Shown one piece after another: positions 59,306 to 64,000 of a DNA stretch of 64,000 nt. Origin of the DNA: JBMNEH01 sp050948665 (GTDB lineage Bacteria; Bacillota; Clostridia; Christensenellales; UMGS416); the NCBI GenBank assembly GCA_050948665.1, contig JBMNEH010000001.1:1488001-1552000 (forward strand), in the 5' to 3' direction. The notes beneath the pieces were generated by a model, which saw only the letters and a list, made by a program, of their open reading frames with translations, was not told the DNA's origin and ran no database searches. Both the position numbers and the translations under genes were made by a program. The stretch's first letter is position 1. Every line of letters starts with the position of its first letter.

Positions 59306-61876
59306 TTATTTTGTATCATACCAACTATAAGCAGATCCAATGTCGACTTTCAAAGGCACTGCTAAAGCCGCCGCCCCCTCCATTGCTTCTCTAAGGATGC
59401 TCGAGACTTGGTCTTTTTCTGAAATGGGGCAATCTATCAACAGCTCATCATGCACCTGAAGTAGTATCTGAGCCGATAAGCCCGCCCTTCTAAGGGCTTT
59501 TTCGGTACGTACCATTGCCAGTTTCATAACATCCGCAGCGGTACCTTGTATAGGTGCGTTCATTGCCATGCGTTCCGCGGCCGCTCTAATGTTATGATTG
59601 CTACTGCGCAACTCCAACATGGGGCGGCGACGGTGGTAGAGCGTCTCTGTATATCCTTTTTCCCTTCCTTCCTCCACCGTCCGCTCCATATACGCTTTTA
59701 CACCCGGATAAGTTGACAGGTATTTATTGATATGTTCTGCTGCTTTCTTCCTCGATATCCCCAACTGTTTTGCCAAACCAAAGTCGCTGATACCATATAT
59801 GATACCGAAATTAACCGCCTTCGCCGCCGACCTTTGTATCTGAGTTACCTTCTCCATCGGAGTGTCGAAAACTTCCCCCGCGGTTTTCGTATGAATATCA
59901 GCACCGCTATGAAAAGCCTCTATCATTTTTTCGTCTCCGGACATATGTGCCAAAATCCGCAACTCTATCTGGGAATAGTCACCATCAACCAGTACATGTT
60001 GTGTATCTGAAGCAACAAAAGCCTTTCGAATCATCCTTCCTTCTGGCAGGCGAATCGGTATATTCTGTAAATTTGGTTCTGCAGAACTAAGGCGCCCTGT
60101 TGCGGTTCCGGTTTGATTAAAACGGGTATGCACCCTTCCGTTTTTAACCTCCTGAAGCAGTCCATCAATAAAAGTGCTCTTCAGTTTTGTCAACGTCCTG
60201 TATGTCAATACTTCGGGAATAATAGAATTCTTTTCAGCAAGTCGCTCCAATACCGATACATCCGTGGAAGGTCCGGTTTTGTTTTTCTTTAACACAGGTA
60301 GTCCGAGTTTTCCATAGAGAACATCTCCCAGCTGCTTAGGTGACTGGATATTAAAGGGCCCGCCTGCCATACTGTAGATGTTCTGAGTATGAACATGGAT
60401 CTGATGTTCCATCTCCTGTCCGAGCTCCTGCAAAACAGCAGTATCGACTTTGAATCCTGTCCTTTGCATGGAGAATAACAGGCGCGTTAAGGGCAACTCA
60501 ATCTCCCTGTAAAGATACAGCATATCTTCTTTTTGAAGTTGCTTTTCCTGTGCCTCGGCAAGATTGTAAAGATCATAAGCTGTGGGTGCTTCGATATTCC
60601 TATGGAGAGTACACTGAATCATCTCCACCGGTGTATAATTCCCGGAAACCGCATCCAACAGATACCCTGCAATGCGTGTATCAAATATCTCCCGCGGAAG
60701 TTGGCAGCTTACCTCATCCAGCCTCTGCATCCAAGTCATTGCATCATGTATAATGACCCTTTCTGCACGGCTCATCCATTTGACAATCAAGGGATACGCC
60801 TTTTCCGGTGGAAGACCCGGATCCACCAGATTCCCCTCCATCCGAAGCGCATACAGATTTTTGCCATCCCAAATGGACAGTATGCTTCCATCCAGTAAAA
60901 CCAGCACCTCTGTATTCCTCACACAATGTTGCTCCAGTGCTGTAACAGTATTCAAGGCAATCGGTTCTGGCAATCTATCCACTGGTTTTAGCTGCCTTCC
61001 GGAGCTATACCCAAGTTTTTTTAGGCGCTCTGCTACCGATCGCATCCCCAAATTCCGAAGGCTATCAAAAAGCGCTGTATCTCCCCTTTTCTCAAAGGTA
61101 AATGCGGACCATTCGTATTCTATCGGTACATCCTTGCGTATAGTTGCCAACTCCCGTGATATACGAGCAAAATCCGCACCGGTCTCTATCTTCTCCTTCA
61201 GCTTGCCCTTTAACTCCTCAGTATGGGATAAAAGGTTTTCAATGGTATGGTACTCCTTTAACAAATTCAATGCCGTTTTTTCTCCCACTCCAGGGACTCC
61301 AGGAATATTATCTGCGTTATCTCCCATTAAACCTTTCAATTCAGGTACCTGCCAAGGCGCAAGACCATATCTCTCATGCAATGCAACTTTATCAAACAAC
61401 ACTGTTTCCGTAACGCCCCGAACTGTCAACAACACCTTCGTGCTCTCTGAAACAAGCTGCAGGGCATCCCGATCTCCAGTAATTAACAGGGCGTCCCAAC
61501 CAGCTTTTCCAGCACGGTAAGATAATGTCCCTAATACATCATCCCCCTCAAAGCCCTGAACGCTAATAACAGGTATGCCCATATGGTGTAACAGCTCATG
61601 AACAACAGGGAACTGTTCCTGCAACTCCGGTGGTGTAGGCTTGCGGGTTGCCTTGTACTCTGTGTATGCCACATGACGAAAGGTAGGGCCCTTTACATCA
61701 AAGGCAACTGCAATACCGTCCGGATTGTAAGTTTCCATTACTTTAAGCAGCATATTTAAAAAGCCCGTAATACCACCGGTAGGCCTTCCATCCGGTGCAG
61801 TTAGATTAGGCATAGCATAAAATGCCCGATACATCAGAGAATATCCGTCAATCGCCATAAAAAGTTTTTTTCTCAT
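59306..61876 (-). CDS. polA: DNA polymerase I
   Basis: An 856-residue repair and Okazaki-fragment polymerase. The N-terminal 5' nuclease domain (about 1-290) reads MAIDGYSLMYRAFYAMP, with GFEGDDVLGTL and GLMGDNADNIPGVPGVGEKTA. The 3'-5' exonuclease-like domain (about 300-460) lacks the DxE proofreading residues, as in most Firmicutes. The polymerase domain has motif A DGDYSQIELRILAHMSGD, motif B RSAAKAVNFGIIYGISDFGL and motif C QVHDELLIDC. Its start overlaps the upstream gene's stop by 4 bases (ATGA). Confidence 0.96.
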   Translation of the reverse strand: MRKKLFMAIDGYSLMYRAFYAMPNLTAPDGRPTGGITGFLNMLLKVMETYNPDGIAVAFDVKGPTFRHVAYTEYKATRKPTPPELQEQFPVVHELLHHMGIPVISVQGFEGDDVLGTLSYRAGKAGWDALLITGDRDALQLVSESTKVLLTVRGVTETVLFDKVALHERYGLAPWQVPELKGLMGDNADNIPGVPGVGEKTALNLLKEYHTIENLLSHTEELKGKLKEKIETGADFARISRELATIRKDVPIEYEWSAFTFEKRGDTALFDSLRNLGMRSVAERLKKLGYSSGRQLKPVDRLPEPIALNTVTALEQHCVRNTEVLVLLDGSILSIWDGKNLYALRMEGNLVDPGLPPEKAYPLIVKWMSRAERVIIHDAMTWMQRLDEVSCQLPREIFDTRIAGYLLDAVSGNYTPVEMIQCTLHRNIEAPTAYDLYNLAEAQEKQLQKEDMLYLYREIELPLTRLLFSMQRTGFKVDTAVLQELGQEMEHQIHVHTQNIYSMAGGPFNIQSPKQLGDVLYGKLGLPVLKKNKTGPSTDVSVLERLAEKNSIIPEVLTYRTLTKLKSTFIDGLLQEVKNGRVHTRFNQTGTATGRLSSAEPNLQNIPIRLPEGRMIRKAFVASDTQHVLVDGDYSQIELRILAHMSGDEKMIEAFHSGADIHTKTAGEVFDTPMEKVTQIQRSAAKAVNFGIIYGISDFGLAKQLGISRKKAAEHINKYLSTYPGVKAYMERTVEEGREKGYTETLYHRRRPMLELRSSNHNIRAAAERMAMNAPIQGTAADVMKLAMVRTEKALRRAGLSAQILLQVHDELLIDCPISEKDQVSSILREAMEGAAALAVPLKVDIGSAYSWYDTK

Positions 61877-62793
61877 ATTTCACCCTTTACTTCCCGAAAA
61901 ATCGCTTGTGTCATTGCAAATGATATTTGTGTTCCCTTTTTACACTCTTCCATGCCCTCAAACTCTACAGATACCGGTCCGTTGAATCCCGCTTTCAAAA
62001 GTATATCAGCTATTGAGAACAAATCCATATCTCCCTGTCCGGTTATAGCGCCCCGAAGGAGCTTTCCTCCCATCGTCTCAAACCAACTGCCCATATTGCA
62101 ATCAAATAGGCCACTCTGTCCCGGCAATCTGCTCTTTTCCCGCAAATAGAAATCTTTAAAGTGCACCATCTTTGCATAAGGTGCGCAAGCCCTTACTGCC
62201 TCCGACGGATTTTCGTCCACACACAGAAAATTCCCCACGTCCAGAGTCATCCCCAATCCCGGCCTATCAATTGCCTCTAGTAATCGAAGCATACGATCTG
62301 AACCATTACAAAAAAAACCATGGTTCTCTAAAGTAACCAGCAACCCCAAAGATGCTGCATAATCAAATAGCAGACGACTTCCCTCAACCATAAGAGGCAG
62401 TTCTTCTTCAAATCGTTCCTGCGTATTCTTCGAAAAGGGTCTGCGAAACGAGGCAATATCATGCCGCATCAGGGGGATTCCCAACTCCGCTGCAGCTTGC
62501 ATATGTTTCTTAACACGCTCAATCTCAGCATTCCTTGCCTCCAAATCGGGCATTAACAAATCAGCATTTAGCGAATAAGCGGAGAGAGGAATTCCTACTT
62601 CACGAAAAGCACGCTTAACTCGTTGAATTAAGGAAGAATTCAGTCCGTCTGATGTAACAAAGGGCAGTGAAAAAGGCACCAACTCCATATGCTCGCAACC
62701 TATCTCTGCCACATAGGCCGCCAGTGCTTCCGGCGACATTTCTCCTGCCGCCATCACAGGGTCCAAGCAATAACAACTGATACCGAATATCAT
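61873..62793 (-). CDS. sugar-phosphate isomerase/epimerase-like TIM-barrel protein
   Basis: A 306-residue AP-endonuclease-2-superfamily protein. Metal ligands appear along the barrel: CEHMELVPF (Glu), LVTLENHGFF (Glu and His), MTLDVGNF (Asp), MVHFKDFY (His), and VSVEFEGMEE near the end (Glu). Such enzymes isomerise or epimerise sugars such as inosose or xylose-related compounds. The ATG at 62793 has GGAGG 7 bases upstream; a longer frame starting at 62874 is non-homologous. Coupling to polA is unusual and probably incidental. Confidence 0.82.
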   Translation of the reverse strand: MIFGISCYCLDPVMAAGEMSPEALAAYVAEIGCEHMELVPFSLPFVTSDGLNSSLIQRVKRAFREVGIPLSAYSLNADLLMPDLEARNAEIERVKKHMQAAAELGIPLMRHDIASFRRPFSKNTQERFEEELPLMVEGSRLLFDYAASLGLLVTLENHGFFCNGSDRMLRLLEAIDRPGLGMTLDVGNFLCVDENPSEAVRACAPYAKMVHFKDFYLREKSRLPGQSGLFDCNMGSWFETMGGKLLRGAITGQGDMDLFSIADILLKAGFNGPVSVEFEGMEECKKGTQISFAMTQAIFREVKGEI

Positions 62794-63168
62794 ATGAATT
62801 CCTCCTAATGCATTGTATTGTTCCCAACTATATAAAACTAAATAGCAAATAACAGGACAACTTTCAATCTTCAATATTCCGGATAGAAGAACCTTTAAGG
62901 TGGTTTTGATTAAGCTGTTGATTCATAGATCCAAGCATCCGAACAGCCATGCTATATGCCCCCGGATTTCAAGTCTTTTCATATTTATGCAAACAAACCT
63001 CTTTTATCGCCTTTGCTTCGATGCAGTATCAAAAAGATTGCCTTCGGTGAAGAGGGCGCTATCCCGCAATACTCCATGTACATGAAACAATTTTGCGCAA
63101 AACTCATTATACCTCATCTTCTAAACTAAAAATACAAAGGAAAATGCAGGCGAAGATGTTCCGTTTCT
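62794..63168. other. 375-base intergenic region, nothing recognised
   Basis: It contains the promoter area for the epimerase-polA operon and the 3' flank of the PHP gene. Only short unsupported open frames are present, and no clear structured RNA or repeat was seen. Confidence 0.5.
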
Positions 63169-64000
63169 TTATTTCAGAAATATCGGTTGAGCCCAGGCAC
63201 TGTTACCATTTTGATCAACAGCAACAGCACGTATACTGCTGAGTCCTGGGGGAACCGGATATTCCACCTGTATCAAAGGCTCCTTATCCATTATGAAACC
63301 CTGGTACAGATATGGACCAAACGCAGGATATTCCGCTTCGCGACCGATAAGGTGAATTCTCTTCGCTCCGGAACAGACGAACACCACTTTTTCGTCTTCG
63401 ACATAAAAAGAAATTATTTCCGGCGCCTCCTCACCCTCCATCGCTGCCACAGAATAAAAACTGCCCCTTCGTATGGCATCCATCAGCCCTGCATGGGAAA
63501 AATCATCCGTCTTAACCAAAATTGATCCGCCGCAATAATCGGGCAACCATCCATGGGCGTCATCTGCGCTAAAAGCCCATAATTTCTGGCCGTGCCAGAG
63601 CATATGGTCATAGAAAACCTCTCCGCTTCCCATTCGGCCTTCAATCTCACAACCATGGTTATAGATTTCCATACCGATGCAGCCCCGTATATCCAGTGTA
63701 TCCGAAATCTCAGCAAGGCTCCAATATGGGTGACAGTATAACGCTTCGTTTCCTCGCTCACGAATAAAATTTACTATTTCCTGTACAGACTTGCAGTTAA
63801 AGTTATCCGGAGAAAAAGATTCTCCGTTTCCGAACAATGTGACATCCGGGTCTCCAAAGGCGACAATATGATGTATACCTCCGCCGCTTCGGGTAATATC
63901 TGATCCGAACTCTGCACCTCCCAACACCAGGAAAGTATCAGTTTCATGTTCCGGATACCAAGCGTACCGCCAATGATCCGTTACTGCGCAGAAAGTATAA
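63169..64000 (-). CDS. PHP-domain protein (5' end beyond the window)
   Basis: The frame stays open to base 64000, giving at least 276 residues. Near the start of the visible part, TFCAVTDHWRYAWYPEHE carries the TDH metal motif of PHP phosphoesterases. It is followed by GAEFGSDITRSGGGIHHIVA, then EALYCHPYWSL (His), GMEIYNHGCE (Glu and His) and AFSADDAHGW (Asp and His). The last 70 residues form a beta-rich domain. PHP proteins of this size hydrolyse phosphate esters of sugars or nucleotides; the substrate is unknown. An apparent start at 63927 is only an internal GTG. Confidence 0.8.
   Translation of the reverse strand, partial: YTFCAVTDHWRYAWYPEHETDTFLVLGGAEFGSDITRSGGGIHHIVAFGDPDVTLFGNGESFSPDNFNCKSVQEIVNFIRERGNEALYCHPYWSLAEISDTLDIRGCIGMEIYNHGCEIEGRMGSGEVFYDHMLWHGQKLWAFSADDAHGWLPDYCGGSILVKTDDFSHAGLMDAIRRGSFYSVAAMEGEEAPEIISFYVEDEKVVFVCSGAKRIHLIGREAEYPAFGPYLYQGFIMDKEPLIQVEYPVPPGLSSIRAVAVDQNGNSAWAQPIFLK

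Overview
The window looks like chromosomal DNA of a Clostridia-type Firmicute (Oscillospirales/Eubacteriales-like). The signs are AGGAGG ribosome-binding sites, a glycolytic pgk-tpiA-gpmI operon, an ECF pantothenate transporter beside type III pantothenate kinase, an Aquifex-type aconitase, a ThrE-type exporter, and accessory genes typical of anaerobic gut or fermentation Clostridia. No species is claimed. Codon and base use are moderate in GC at both ends, and visibly GC-richer over about 29-58 kb.

Left chromosomal part (1-28.4 kb): the tail of a UPF0280 gene, an ICMT-like membrane methyltransferase, a structured leader RNA followed by panT-coaX-cupin, htpG, a very large GH106-like glycosidase on the minus strand, a ThrE-like exporter, and an operon of three M42 aminopeptidase paralogues followed by a WG-repeat lipoprotein, an alpha/beta hydrolase and a ComEC-like metallo-hydrolase. 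The minus strand then carries aconitase with its own GntR repressor, gpmI, tpiA, pgk and trmL. From 22.4 to 28.4 kb the DNA decays: a frameshifted ribulokinase remnant next to an intact DeoR regulator, a likely araM remnant, an intact membrane-anchored alpha/beta hydrolase, and about 1.4 kb without genes that ends in four 20-bp tandem repeats.

Mobile element (about 28,940-58,811; about 29.9 kb): both ends can be placed, because the element splits a chromosomal XRE-family regulator gene. Its C-terminal part lies at 28,441-28,946 and its N-terminal part at 58,805-58,923, sharing the 7-bp core GTTTCCC. Rejoining across the core restores the reading frame. The backbone has a large serine recombinase at the left end, a MobQ-type relaxase with an oriT candidate, a DUF3847 protein, ParM/ParR partition genes, a CHC2 primase, a P4-type helicase, an array of TGTACG motifs, DUF6076 and sigma-like proteins, and DUF6061 and XRE proteins at the right end. 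No VirB4/VirD4-type conjugation genes are seen, so it should be mobilizable rather than self-conjugative. A tyrosine integrase near the right end is broken by an IS5-type element that itself carries an IS21 insertion.

The cargo (41.7-52.3 kb, one strand, tightly packed) is a complete surface-structure locus. It has a TetR regulator, a SipW-type signal peptidase with a long charged cytoplasmic tail, five or six proteins with SipW-cognate (TasA/camelysin-like) signal peptides, a 994-aa VWA adhesin, a two-CnaB-domain protein with a sortase sorting signal, and a sortase. This is the best candidate in the window for a little-described system: a mobile, self-contained fibre/adhesin module with its own secretion peptidase and anchoring enzyme.

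Right chromosomal part (58.8-64 kb): tRNA-Ala(GGC), DNA polymerase I, a sugar-phosphate isomerase/epimerase-like protein translationally coupled to polA, and the 3' part of a PHP-domain gene running off the window.
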